Assembly (NCBI GenBank): GCA_011390465.1
Contig: JAABSH010000018.1
Coordinates: forward strand, 1 to 59,830
Direction of reading: 5' to 3'
Origin: Desulfobacteraceae bacterium
GTDB taxonomy: Bacteria > Desulfobacterota > Desulfobacteria > Desulfobacterales > Desulfosalsimonadaceae
Length of the DNA: 59,830 bases
In this document: positions 18,101 through 27,154 of the stretch, piece by piece
How positions within the stretch are numbered: position 1 is the stretch's first letter
How the letters are laid out: each line of letters starts with the position of its first letter
Program-made: the position numbers and the translations under genes
Notes under the pieces: generated by a model
What the model was told of the DNA's origin: nothing
Databases searched by the model: none
The model's input: only the letters and a program-made list of their open reading frames with translations

Positions 18101-20026
18101 CTACCGGCTGCTTTTTCCCCGGGCCATGGCTATCGGGGGCACCGGCAGATCAAGGGTGTAGGCAACGGCCCGCAACAGTTCTGCTTCTTTGGCAGTGACC
18201 CGCTGATCAAACAACACACAAAAGGCGCAGGCATCCAGAATGGTTTTTTTAATCCCTGAAGAGGATGCGGCAAAGTTGGAAAGGGCATCTCCCACCTGCT
18301 TAAAATCGTAGTTTCCCATTCGGGGAAACTCCGGGCTGTCTTTGGGAATGTTTTCCAGTACAGGAATGCGACGGATGGCCGATAAAAAAGCGTTTTCCGC
18401 ATCTGCAAAATGACGGTGGCCGTCTATGGCAAGTCTGGAAAGCAGGATCACGGCATCATCCGTCAGCCGGTCAATGTTTTTAAATCTGGGTTTTCCGGCC
18501 CCCGGATGTAGCGCGGCCTCAACACGGCTGGCGATGATAAGCTGGAGGATGTATTCAAACAGACTGAGCCGGCCGTCGGATACCGCCAGTGCGGAAACGG
18601 CTTGTTTAAAAGTCTGCAACTGGGATACGGACATCTGCCGCAGCGCCGGCACGGACAGATCCACCAGCGGGAGCTTCAGGGCCGGATCTATTCGTTTTAC
18701 CGATTCATGCAGCCTGGCGGCATGCCGGATGAAATTTTCCGGTATTATCTGGTTTATGGCTGCCATCTGACGGTTTCGCTCGTCTGCGTTTGAATCCAGA
18801 AGCAGGGCAACCACCACGGCCGATGCCCCCATGGGGTCATTCAGTTCCCGGCGAAGGGCCGGCGGGATGTCCGCCAGCAGGTTGCGGCTGTGGGTTACCT
18901 GATCCGGATCAAGGATTCCCGTGTTCTGGACGATGGTTTCCGGCGGTACGGACGTTTGGGGAATCTCATTGGCAAATCCCATGCTGCTGTCCGGCCGGCT
19001 CGGGGTCTGGCTGGCCGGAGAACCGGGGAAAGCCGGTGTTTTGCTGAAATTGCCGTCAAAAGACGGGTCAATGCGCTTGATGCGGTTTTGAAGGGGCGGA
19101 TGGGTGGCAAAAATTGAGCCGATGGCCATGGAAAAAAACATGTGACTGGTTTCAGCGGCCTGAGGGCTTTTTAACCGGGAGCCGCCGGTGAACCCCCCGA
19201 TTTTTTTCAATGCCCCGGCAATTCCTTTCGGGTTGCGGGTAAACTGAACAGCCGAAGCATCTGCCAGATATTCCCGCTGGCGGGATACGGCACTTTGAAT
19301 AATCCGTGAAACAAAAACGCCGATATAACCGATTGCCACCAGGGCCAGTCCGGCAAGTATGATGGGCATATCGTTTTTCCGGGTGCGGTAGCCGGGCCGG
19401 ATCGCGATTTTTCCAAGGGAGGCAATAATCAAAATACCGCTGATCATGGCAATAAGCCGGATATTGAGGCGCATGTCGCCGTTTAAAATGTGGCTGAATT
19501 CATGGGCCACCACGCCCTGAAGTTCATCCCGGGTCAGCCGGCCCAGACATCCTTGTGTAACTGCCACAACCGCATCGTCCGGCGTGTATCCGGCCGCAAA
19601 GGCGTTGATGCCGGTTTCTTTTTCCAGCAGATAGGCCACCGGCACCGGGATGCCGGCGGCAATGGCGATTTCTTCCACCACATTGATGAATTTTTTTTCA
19701 TCCGGATCGGTGGTGGCGGGATTGATCCGCCGGCCCCCCAAGCTTTCCGCAATATACGGCCCGCCCCGGCGCAGGGCCATCATTTTAAATAAACTGCCGG
19801 CCATGACGATCATGAGTACCCCTGCCATCACGCCGAGAAAAACATCACTGTCAAACCAGCAGGAGGCCGGGGCACCGGTTTCTGCGCCGCCGGCAGGGGA
19901 AAAGAAAAAAAACATGACGACACTGTAGACGGCAAGAATAATGGCACCCACGGCCAGGGCAAAGAGCGCCACCAGAAAGGCGGTGTTGCGTCGGGACTGT
20001 TGCTGGTGGTCAAAAAAATTCATCAT
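18101..20026 (-). CDS. M48 (HtpX-like) membrane protease with TerB-like C-terminus
   Basis: A 641-residue protein. Two N-terminal membrane helices (residues about 16-40 and 55-80) precede an M48 protease domain with the zinc motif HEFSH at about residue 174. Two more hydrophobic segments follow (IAMISGILIIASLG, PIILAGLALVAIGYIG), then the SRQREYLADASAVQ motif that supplies the third zinc ligand. Beyond residue about 330 it has a Pro-rich linker and about 280 extra residues not present in HtpX. The last part (LFDQRVTAKEAELLRAVAYTL) resembles TerB-like helices. HtpX-type enzymes cleave misfolded membrane proteins. It follows lemA by seven bases, an association common for this subgroup. An ATG one codon later is equally possible. 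Confidence 0.87.
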   Translation of the reverse strand: MMNFFDHQQQSRRNTAFLVALFALAVGAIILAVYSVVMFFFFSPAGGAETGAPASCWFDSDVFLGVMAGVLMIVMAGSLFKMMALRRGGPYIAESLGGRRINPATTDPDEKKFINVVEEIAIAAGIPVPVAYLLEKETGINAFAAGYTPDDAVVAVTQGCLGRLTRDELQGVVAHEFSHILNGDMRLNIRLIAMISGILIIASLGKIAIRPGYRTRKNDMPIILAGLALVAIGYIGVFVSRIIQSAVSRQREYLADASAVQFTRNPKGIAGALKKIGGFTGGSRLKSPQAAETSHMFFSMAIGSIFATHPPLQNRIKRIDPSFDGNFSKTPAFPGSPASQTPSRPDSSMGFANEIPQTSVPPETIVQNTGILDPDQVTHSRNLLADIPPALRRELNDPMGASAVVVALLLDSNADERNRQMAAINQIIPENFIRHAARLHESVKRIDPALKLPLVDLSVPALRQMSVSQLQTFKQAVSALAVSDGRLSLFEYILQLIIASRVEAALHPGAGKPRFKNIDRLTDDAVILLSRLAIDGHRHFADAENAFLSAIRRIPVLENIPKDSPEFPRMGNYDFKQVGDALSNFAASSSGIKKTILDACAFCVLFDQRVTAKEAELLRAVAYTLDLPVPPIAMARGKSSR

Positions 20027-20033
20027 TATTTTG

Positions 20034-20621
20034 TCAGAAGCTCACTTTGGGCGCTTTTCTTTCTTCCGGGGCTTCTGTTGCCTCCAGCAGTTCCGCGGGC
20101 GTGAAATTAAACATGCCGGCTACAAGATTGGCGGGAAATTTTTCCCTGGCAATGTTGTAGGTCATCACTGCGTCGTTAAAGGCCTGACGGGCAAAGGCGA
20201 TCCGGTTTTCCGTGGAGGAAAGCTCCTCCTGAAGCTCAGCCATATTCTGATTGGCTTTCAAGTCCGGATAACTTTCCGACAGGGCAAAAAGTCTGCCCAA
20301 TGCCCCGGAGAGCATGCCTTCGGAAGCGGACAGGTTTTTCATGGCCCCGGGGTCTCCGGGGTTTTTGGACGCCTGATCGCTTGCGGAGACGGCTGAATTT
20401 CTGGCCTGAATAACGGCTTCTAAGGTTTCGCGTTCATGCTGCATGTATTTTTTCACCACTTCCACCAGGTTGGGAATCAGGTCGTAGCGCCGTTTGAGCT
20501 GAACATCAATCTGGGCAAAGGCGTTTTTATACTGGTTTTTCCGGGTGACCAGGCTGTTGTAAATGACGGCAAGCGCAAGGATGCAGACAATGATAATGCC
20601 TAAGATGATAAGGGCTGTCAC
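20034..20621 (-). CDS. lemA: LemA family protein
   Basis: A 195-residue protein with one N-terminal membrane helix (ALIILGIIIVCILALAVIYN) followed by the LemA helical bundle: RKNQYKNAFAQIDVQLKRRYDLIPNLVEVVKKYM, then SESYPDLKAN and ENRIAFARQAFNDAVMTYN. The family is widespread and its role is unknown, but it is often paired with HtpX-like or TPM-domain proteins. The start is a GTG with a strong AGGAGG seven bases upstream. It is the first gene of a two-gene unit with the M48 protease. Confidence 0.93.
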   Translation of the reverse strand: MTALIILGIIIVCILALAVIYNSLVTRKNQYKNAFAQIDVQLKRRYDLIPNLVEVVKKYMQHERETLEAVIQARNSAVSASDQASKNPGDPGAMKNLSASEGMLSGALGRLFALSESYPDLKANQNMAELQEELSSTENRIAFARQAFNDAVMTYNIAREKFPANLVAGMFNFTPAELLEATEAPEERKAPKVSF

Positions 20622-20672
20622 GGTAAGTCCTCCTGTTTAAAAAAGTATTTTGCGGGGTGTGTTTTTAACGGG

Positions 20673-21098
20673 TTATTCTTTTTCGGGAACCACTTTGGCC
20701 CGGGTGCGTTTTTTTATGGCAATGTGTTTTTTGCCGTCAATACGGCGCTGGACAGCCTTTTTGGGTATTTTTGTCTGTTTCCGGGGCGGCAGGTCCGTAA
20801 GGGCCGTCCGGAGCAGATCAGCAAATTTTTCCATTGCCGCCTCCCGGTTGGCGGCCTGGCTGCGATGGCGCTGGGAAACGATCCGGAGCCGGTTGTCTTT
20901 GCTGATGCGGGTTTTCAGGCGGGAGAAGAGCCGTTCTTTCTGATCCGGCATCAGGCTGGGGGAATCGCCCACATCAAACCACAGGGTGATCCGGGTATTG
21001 ACTTTATTGACATGCTGCCCCCCCGGACCGCTGCTCCGGGTGGCGGAAAATTTCAGCTCATCTTTGGGAATAACAATGCTGTCTGTAATTTCTATCAT
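20673..21098 (-). CDS. arfB: ArfB/YaeJ-like ribosome rescue hydrolase
   Basis: A 141-residue protein, the usual ArfB length. It has the catalytic GGQ at residues 26-28 in SSGPGGQHVNK, within a class-I release-factor domain, and a basic, Lys/Arg-rich C-terminal tail that enters the empty mRNA channel. ArfB frees ribosomes stalled on messages without stop codons by hydrolysing peptidyl-tRNA. The start was moved to the ATG at 21098 because the family begins with this MIEIT-type segment; the frame is open 22 codons further upstream without a ribosome site. Confidence 0.92.
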   Translation of the reverse strand: MIEITDSIVIPKDELKFSATRSSGPGGQHVNKVNTRITLWFDVGDSPSLMPDQKERLFSRLKTRISKDNRLRIVSQRHRSQAANREAAMEKFADLLRTALTDLPPRKQTKIPKKAVQRRIDGKKHIAIKKRTRAKVVPEKE

Positions 21099-21345
21099 AA
21101 ACCATCCGTGGAGACGAAGGTCCCATGATTGCGGGCCGGATTGAAATTTCTTTTTCCATATCATTTTTTGTAAGTAAAAAAAACCTAAAAAACAGTTACC
21201 GCCGGTTCTCTGACTTTGGCTCAGTTTAACTATAGCGCAAAGACAGATGCGTGAGATGGATATTGTCTTCCCTGAAATTATCTTTTATAGATAGAGCACC
21301 AATTGTTGCACTTTTATTCAGAGACGAAAAAGGCAGACCCAGGTA

Positions 21346-23250
21346 ATGTATAATCAATTTTTCGGGTTCAGGGAATCCCCTTTTAAGCTGGTGCCGGACC
21401 CTGCGTATCTGTTTTTGGGCAAAACCCATGAAGAAGCACTGGCGTTTCTCCGGTATGCCGTGACAGCAGGGGAAGGGTTTGTGACCATCACCGGCGAAAT
21501 CGGCACCGGCAAAACCATGCTGTGCCGGACCTTTCTCGAGGGCCTGGATGAAAGCGTTGAATCCGCCTATATTTTTAATCCCCGCATGGACGGCCTGGAT
21601 CTGCTGAAAGCCATTAATGATGAATTCGGTATCAGTGGAAATCACGATTCCACCAAAGCCCTGATCGATGAACTGAACCGGTTTTTGATGGACCGGAAAG
21701 CTTCCGGCCGGACCGTGGTGCTGCTGATTGATGAAGCCCAGAATCTGAGCCGGGACGTGCTGGAGCAGGTCCGGCTGCTGTCCAACCTTGAAACCACCAA
21801 AGAAAAACTGCTGAACATTATTCTGGCGGGCCAGACGGAACTGGAGGATATGCTCAATACCCGGGAGCTCCGGCAACTGCGGCAGCGCATTGCCCTCAGC
21901 TGCAGGCTGGCGCCCCTTACCCGTGCTGAAACCAAAGCCTATATCGCCCACCGGGTGCAGGTGGCGGCGAAAAAACCGCTGCCGGTTTTTTCTTCCGGGG
22001 CAATGAACCGGATCTATCGGTTTTCCGGCGGGATTCCCCGGCTGATCAATATGGCGTGCGACCGGTCGCTGATTACGGCTTTTGGCTGCCATGGGCTGAA
22101 AGTTTCCCCTGCCATAGCAAAATCAGCCATTCGGGAACTTTCCATGCACAACAGTGCGCCGCACACGGGTTTTCGGAAAATGATCCTGGCCGCGGGATTG
22201 GCCGCAGTCGTGATCGTCTCTGGATGGTGGGCGTGGAATGACGGTTTTTCAGTTTTACCGTTTTCTGCTCTGCCGCCGCAAGGGACAGAATCTGCCGGAG
22301 ACGCTGGACAAAAGGTTTTAAGACCGGTTTCTGAAACAGATGCTTTTGCCTATTCCCAGCAGAAACCATCCCGTGGTGTTGTTTCCGATCAGGCGGTTGA
22401 TCAAGGGATTTTATCTGAGCCTGAGATTCAACAGCCTGGAGTTCAGCACTCTGAAATTCAAGAACCTGAAATTCAGGAACCAGAAATTCAGGAACCAGAA
22501 ATTCAGGAAAATGATCCGGTGCAATCTTTTTCTCAAATATTAACCGCCCACGGGGCGCTTTTTTCCAGGGAAACAGCCGCTGGCTGCCTTTTAAATAAAT
22601 GGCAGCCAGAAGAAACTGCCATGGATTCGCTTTCACTGCTGCCAGGCACAGCAGCGGATGCTGCATTTTTTTCCCATGCCGCCCGATCCAATGGATTGAA
22701 TGCCACGTCAATAGATCAGGGGCTCAAACAAATGCTTCGGTTGAATGTGCCGGCCGTGTTAATTTTCAGACATCCAGTTGCCGGATCATTTCAGTATCTC
22801 ACAGTGGTCAGGGCATTGAGGGATGCCCTTGTGTTGTCCGCCGGCGATCCATGCGCGCCGATCAGGATTCCCTATGATGAGATACGGAAGCACTGGACCG
22901 GCCGGGCCGTGGTTTTCTGGAAAGATTTTTACCATTACCAAAAAACCCTTACCCTGAATGCAGCGGGAGATCCCGTGATTACCCTGAAGCTGCACTTGCG
23001 GGAAATGGGATTTCAGCATATCTCCATCAGCGGTGTTTATGATCTCGAAACCCGGGCCGCGGTTCAGGCGATTCAGGCCCGGCACGGAATTCCGGTGGAC
23101 GGGCTGGTGGGACCGCTTACCAAAATTGTGCTGTACAATGAAACCCCGGCCCTGGCCGTGCCCCATCTGTGGAAAGCGGAAACAATACCGGACATCACTG
23201 GATCGCCGGCAAAGGCTGGCGGCGGCAGGGATCATCAGGGGAGTTTTTAA
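21346..23250 (+). CDS. exeA: ExeA/GspA-like AAA ATPase with peptidoglycan-binding domain
   Basis: A 634-residue inner-membrane protein. It opens with MYNQFFGFRESPFKLVPDP, the ExeA hallmark. Walker A is GEIGTGKT (about 46-53) and Walker B is VVLLIDEAQNL (about 127-137). A membrane helix lies at about 278-297, a repetitive EIQEP linker at about 360-390, a degenerate C39-like stretch follows, and a PG_binding_1 domain is at about 545-610 (LHLREMGF...GVYDLETRAAVQAIQARHGI). ExeA with ExeB opens the cell wall for assembly of the type II secretion secretin. The gspB-like gene follows directly with only two bases between, so the pair is one operon. No other secretion genes lie in the window. Confidence 0.92.
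   Translation: MYNQFFGFRESPFKLVPDPAYLFLGKTHEEALAFLRYAVTAGEGFVTITGEIGTGKTMLCRTFLEGLDESVESAYIFNPRMDGLDLLKAINDEFGISGNHDSTKALIDELNRFLMDRKASGRTVVLLIDEAQNLSRDVLEQVRLLSNLETTKEKLLNIILAGQTELEDMLNTRELRQLRQRIALSCRLAPLTRAETKAYIAHRVQVAAKKPLPVFSSGAMNRIYRFSGGIPRLINMACDRSLITAFGCHGLKVSPAIAKSAIRELSMHNSAPHTGFRKMILAAGLAAVVIVSGWWAWNDGFSVLPFSALPPQGTESAGDAGQKVLRPVSETDAFAYSQQKPSRGVVSDQAVDQGILSEPEIQQPGVQHSEIQEPEIQEPEIQEPEIQENDPVQSFSQILTAHGALFSRETAAGCLLNKWQPEETAMDSLSLLPGTAADAAFFSHAARSNGLNATSIDQGLKQMLRLNVPAVLIFRHPVAGSFQYLTVVRALRDALVLSAGDPCAPIRIPYDEIRKHWTGRAVVFWKDFYHYQKTLTLNAAGDPVITLKLHLREMGFQHISISGVYDLETRAAVQAIQARHGIPVDGLVGPLTKIVLYNETPALAVPHLWKAETIPDITGSPAKAGGGRDHQGSF
22453..22512 (+). repeat. Four 15-bp tandem repeats inside exeA
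   Basis: Units starting at 22453, 22468, 22483 and 22498 read GAAATTCAGGAACCA with few changes and encode EIQEP repeats in the linker between membrane helix and periplasmic domains. More diverged units lie just upstream. Copy number may vary between strains. Confidence 0.9.
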
Positions 23251-23252
23251 CG

Positions 23253-24158
23253 ATGAGTTCAATTTTAAAGGCGCTTAAAAAACTGGAACAGGATTCAGCC
23301 CTTCCGTCTACCTTGGTTCTGCCGGAAAATACCGGAAAATCGTCCCGGTCCGGGAGGCGAAAGGGATTGCTGCCCTTGGTGGCGGTTTTGGGGGTGTGCC
23401 TTTTTGCGGCAGGCAGTGTCAGTGTTTTTTATTTTTATGCCGCACAGGATAACGCACCGGTTTCAAGCCAATCGCAGCCGGCCCAATCGCAATTGCCCCA
23501 ACCACAATTGCCCCAACCGCAGCCGGCCCGCCCGCAAAAAACTTATACCCCAAAACCCCAGATCCCAGGGCCCCAGATCCCAGAACCCCGGATGAGGGGG
23601 ATGACGGCTGCGGACGCGATAAATTCCGGGGTCCGGCAGGCCAGGGAACCTTTGGAACGGTTGGCTCATACCATATCATCTGATGCCCCGCACTCTCCTG
23701 CTGCTGACATGCCGGAAGCAGATGTGACACCAGATCCGGCACCGGATCGCACGCTGCCCCCTGGTTCCCTGCCCGCGGGAGATATCAGCGCACTTTCCGA
23801 CACCCTGAAATCCGACATTCCGGCACCTGTTCGGCGAAGCGCTGGCAGTCAGGCGCCGGAGGGTGCTCAGATGCCTGAAGATCCGGCAACCGATGATCCT
23901 GACAAAGCGCGCTCGGTTAATGAGGCATCTGGTGATGCGATATCTCTTGCGGAATATGACCTGATTGAGGATCCAGGGATTGACCTTCAGGCCATTTCCT
24001 GGGCAGTGGACAGCAGCCGGCGCATGGCCATTATCAATGGCAAAATCTGCCGGGAAAAAGAACAGGTGAGCGGTTACCGGATTGAGGCCATTGGTTCAGA
24101 AGCCGTGATTTTGTCTAAAGGCGCGAAAACAGGAAAACTGTTATTTAATATCCGGTAA
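23253..24158 (+). CDS. gspB: GspB/ExeB-like protein
   Basis: This is a 301-residue bitopic protein. The start MSSILKALKKLEQ is the GspB hallmark. One membrane helix lies at about 35-57, then a long Pro/Gln-rich periplasmic linker with short DNA repeats (CAATTGCCCCAACC twice near 23490-23520), and a C-terminal GspB domain (LQAISWAVDSSRRMAIINGK to KTGKLLFNIR). It partners ExeA in localising the type II secretin. The ATG at 23253 is chosen from the family start; the same frame runs open 28 codons into exeA. Confidence 0.9.
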   Translation: MSSILKALKKLEQDSALPSTLVLPENTGKSSRSGRRKGLLPLVAVLGVCLFAAGSVSVFYFYAAQDNAPVSSQSQPAQSQLPQPQLPQPQPARPQKTYTPKPQIPGPQIPEPRMRGMTAADAINSGVRQAREPLERLAHTISSDAPHSPAADMPEADVTPDPAPDRTLPPGSLPAGDISALSDTLKSDIPAPVRRSAGSQAPEGAQMPEDPATDDPDKARSVNEASGDAISLAEYDLIEDPGIDLQAISWAVDSSRRMAIINGKICREKEQVSGYRIEAIGSEAVILSKGAKTGKLLFNIR

Positions 24159-24194
24159 TGTCGGGTAACATGGACCCGCCCCAAAATACCGGTT

Positions 24195-25271
24195 TCAAAA
24201 GACGTGCACCGCTGCCGGGGAGAAAGAAACCATTGTTTTTTTGCCGGTGCTGAGCGCACGATCAACCATAGCGGCTTTGCTCATATGGGATTTGAAAACC
24301 ACCTCACCTGCCTGGACATGCAGTTCATAAATAAATCCATGGTCAATGATGGCCGTGATTTGGCCCTGAAAGGCATTTTGTCCGGTTGCCGCCGAATCCG
24401 GACCGTCCGTTCCATCCGGATCGTCCAGGCCGGTTGGCGCGGGGCTGAGCATGATATCTTCCGGCCGGATGGCAATATGGCCCGTGGGGCATGACACCGG
24501 AGCTGCCAGAACCATTTTTAAATTTTCAATAACAGCGCTGCTGCCGGAAAATGTTGCCGGAAAAATATTTTTCATGCCCACGAAATCCGCCACAAACCGG
24601 GAGGCCGGTTTATGGAAAATATCCATCCCCTGCCCGGTCTGTTGTATCTGGCCGTTATGGATCACAGCGGCCCGGGTGGCAAGGGCCAGTGCTTCTGCAA
24701 AATCATGGGTGACCATCAAAAAGGTGACAGCTGAATGGGTGTGCAGCCGCTTGAGCAGCAGCCGGATTTCCTCCCGGAATCCCGGGTCAAGGGCGGAAAG
24801 GGGCTCATCCAGCAGAATGACCTGCGGCGCCACAATAAGGGCCCGGGCCAGGGCCACCCGCTGGCGCTCTCCGCCGCTCAGGGTGTCGGGATACCGCTTC
24901 AGCAGACCGGCTATGCCCAGTTCTGTTGTGAGGTTCTGAAAATCTGTCGCCGCCCGTTGCGGTTTGATTTTGTGATAGCGCAGGCCGAAGCGGATGTTCT
25001 GCGAAACCGTCATGTGGGGAAAGAGCGCGTAATCCTGATACATGATCCCCACCCCCCGCTTTTCCGGGGGTGAGGTTGTCATATCCCTGCCGGAAATCAC
25101 GATCGATCCCCCGCTGACGGGCACCAGACCGGCAATGGCATCCAGAAGAACGGTTTTGCCGGCCCCGGTGGGGCCCATGAGCACGAAAAAATCATGATCA
25201 TGAATGGTGAGGCTGAGATTGTTTAAGTGGAATTCTCCCAGGTCCACCGTGAGATTGCGTATTTGTATCAT
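24195..25271 (-). CDS. wtpC: Tungstate/molybdate ABC transporter ATPase
   Basis: A 358-residue ABC ATPase: Walker A MGPTGAGKT, Q-loop YQDYALFPHMTV, signature LSGGERQRVALARAL, Walker B VILLDEPLSALD, switch His in MVTHDF. The C-terminal 120 residues form a TOBE-like domain (GHIAIRPEDIMLS...). It drives uptake of molybdate or tungstate with the two genes before it. The start at 25271 overlaps the permease stop by ATGA and gives the family start MIQIRNLTV; 20 upstream in-frame codons lie inside the permease gene. Specificity is inferred from the WtpA-like binding protein. Confidence 0.92.
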   Translation of the reverse strand: MIQIRNLTVDLGEFHLNNLSLTIHDHDFFVLMGPTGAGKTVLLDAIAGLVPVSGGSIVISGRDMTTSPPEKRGVGIMYQDYALFPHMTVSQNIRFGLRYHKIKPQRAATDFQNLTTELGIAGLLKRYPDTLSGGERQRVALARALIVAPQVILLDEPLSALDPGFREEIRLLLKRLHTHSAVTFLMVTHDFAEALALATRAAVIHNGQIQQTGQGMDIFHKPASRFVADFVGMKNIFPATFSGSSAVIENLKMVLAAPVSCPTGHIAIRPEDIMLSPAPTGLDDPDGTDGPDSAATGQNAFQGQITAIIDHGFIYELHVQAGEVVFKSHMSKAAMVDRALSTGKKTMVSFSPAAVHVF

Positions 25272-26056
25272 GTGCGGTTTCCCGGAGCGGAAGGGGCCAG
25301 AATGCGCAGGGCCAGAAACAGCGTCAGGCACACAAGCACCAGCCAGACCGCCACTGGCTGGGAATATTCCAGGCCATAGCCTTCAAACCGTTCATAGATG
25401 AGCACCGGTGCTGTCATCGGGTGATAGCTGATGATAATAACAGCCCCGAATTCGCTGATGGCCCGGGCCGCGCACATGATCATGCCCACAAGGATACTGC
25501 GCCAGGCCAGGGGAAACGTAATCCTGAAAAACGCGCCGCTCATGGAAGCCCCCAGACTGCGGGCGACATTTTCCAGGCGCGGGGAAATGGCTTCAAAACC
25601 GTTTTTGACCGAATTGATGTAAAACGGCATGCCCACAAAGGTCAGCACCACGATAATACCGGAGACACTGCCCATGAGCCGGATGCTCAGGTCCGCCATA
25701 ATTTTTCCCAGCCAGTGATTCTTGCCGGCCACCCCCAGAATGGCGATGCCCACCACCGGATGGGGAATGACAATCGGCAGGTCAATAATGCTTTCCACCA
25801 GTTTTTTCCCGGGAAACCGGGTCCGGGCCAGAACAAACGCCAGCGGGGTGCCGATGAGAAAGGATATAACGGCTGCAGCGCCGGCCGTATACACACTCAG
25901 CCAGATTGCCCGGAGCACGGTCTTGTCGTGCAGTGTCTGTTTAAGCATGGCCACGGATGGGGCCGTGACCAGTTCCACAAGGGGCAGCAGAATAAACGCG
26001 AAGATCAGCATACCGCAGGAAACTGCCACCCAGAAAAAAGGGTCTTTTCGTGTCAT
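25268..26056 (-). CDS. wtpB: Tungstate/molybdate ABC transporter permease
   Basis: A 262-residue inner-membrane protein with about six helices and the ModB/WtpB-type EAA loop (NVARSLGASMSGAFFRITFPLAWRSI). The segment DLPIVIPHPVVGIAILG is typical of oxyanion permeases. It lies 13 bases after the binding-protein gene and overlaps the ATPase gene by four bases, so all three are translated from one message. Confidence 0.92.
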   Translation of the reverse strand: MTRKDPFFWVAVSCGMLIFAFILLPLVELVTAPSVAMLKQTLHDKTVLRAIWLSVYTAGAAAVISFLIGTPLAFVLARTRFPGKKLVESIIDLPIVIPHPVVGIAILGVAGKNHWLGKIMADLSIRLMGSVSGIIVVLTFVGMPFYINSVKNGFEAISPRLENVARSLGASMSGAFFRITFPLAWRSILVGMIMCAARAISEFGAVIIISYHPMTAPVLIYERFEGYGLEYSQPVAVWLVLVCLTLFLALRILAPSAPGNRT

Positions 26057-26069
26057 AAAATTGACTTTT

Positions 26070-27056
26070 TTAGTTTTTAACAGCTACCAAAGGCTGCAAG
26101 GCGTCCGGCAGCCTGGATTTCATTTCTTCGCTGGACACCCGGCAGGGGATGAACGGCGGCTGGCCCATATCCCTGAGTATCTTAAGACCCCCTTCAGGAT
26201 CAAGCATATATGCTAAAAACCGGATGGCCGCCTCTTGATTGGGCCCGTCTTTGATCAGGGTAATGCCGTAAGTAACGGATTCCCCGTGCATGTCCATGAA
26301 AACACCGGGGGATTTTCCAGTGACCCGGACCACGGCGTTGTTATAAAATTCATCGTGTTCATAACTGCTCAGGTTGATTTCAGCGGGCAGGGGGATGTAG
26401 TTCAGTCCATGCTGAACCCCTACGGAGAGATATTCCCAGGCATAATCCATATGTCCGGTTTGCAGCAGGGAAATCAGTTCCACGGATTTGGGCCGTACAT
26501 TTTCAATGGGCCGGTTGTTCAGCAGGCGCTGATAAAGCCCGGGCATTTCATAATATTTTTCCGCCAGCTGCAGGACCATGAGGGAGCGGTAGCCGCAGGG
26601 ATCCAGGTTCGGGTCGGAATGCCCCCAGACCACCCCTTTTTTTTGCAAAAGGGTATACCAGTTTTCCGGGGTAATGGTATCCGCGTATTTGCTTGAGTCG
26701 GTATAGCACAGCACCAGCTGATTGGTGGCAAAACGGATATTCCAGTCCGCGTAATCCGGTACGAGCAGTTTGTTGATGACTTTGTAGTCAGCTGATGCCA
26801 TGATGTCGCAGGGTTTGTGCAGCTCACTGATTTTTCTGGCCGCGTTCTGGCTGCCGCTGGCCTCCCGCTGCAAGTCCACGCCGGGATATTTTGCCTCAAA
26901 TGCCTTTTCCATGGCTTCAAAAGGCATGCTGAGGCTGCCGGCGTGAAACAGGGTGACAATGCCTTTGCATTGGCCGGCGGTTGCTGCCGGCACTGCTGCC
27001 AGCAGCAGAACAAAGATAAAACATAACAATCTGATGCAATAGTGTTTGGTATTCAT
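26070..27056 (-). CDS. wtpA: WtpA-like tungstate/molybdate-binding protein
   Basis: A 328-residue periplasmic binding protein with a cleavable signal peptide (cleavage likely after AATA near residue 27). The WtpA hallmarks are present: [49 protein letters not shown] and [17 protein letters not shown]. WtpA proteins bind tungstate and molybdate through six-fold coordination, unlike ModA. Which anion is preferred here cannot be read from sequence. It is followed by permease and ATPase genes. Confidence 0.92.
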   Translation of the reverse strand: MNTKHYCIRLLCFIFVLLLAAVPAATAGQCKGIVTLFHAGSLSMPFEAMEKAFEAKYPGVDLQREASGSQNAARKISELHKPCDIMASADYKVINKLLVPDYADWNIRFATNQLVLCYTDSSKYADTITPENWYTLLQKKGVVWGHSDPNLDPCGYRSLMVLQLAEKYYEMPGLYQRLLNNRPIENVRPKSVELISLLQTGHMDYAWEYLSVGVQHGLNYIPLPAEINLSSYEHDEFYNNAVVRVTGKSPGVFMDMHGESVTYGITLIKDGPNQEAAIRFLAYMLDPEGGLKILRDMGQPPFIPCRVSSEEMKSRLPDALQPLVAVKN

Positions 27057-27154
27057 TGTTTCCTCATCATTTGTGTTTTTGCGGTGTTGCCGTAGTCTGT
27101 TTGGGGTATGTTTTTACGGGTCCTCCGGAATATGTCAGAGATTCCGGCCGGCTG

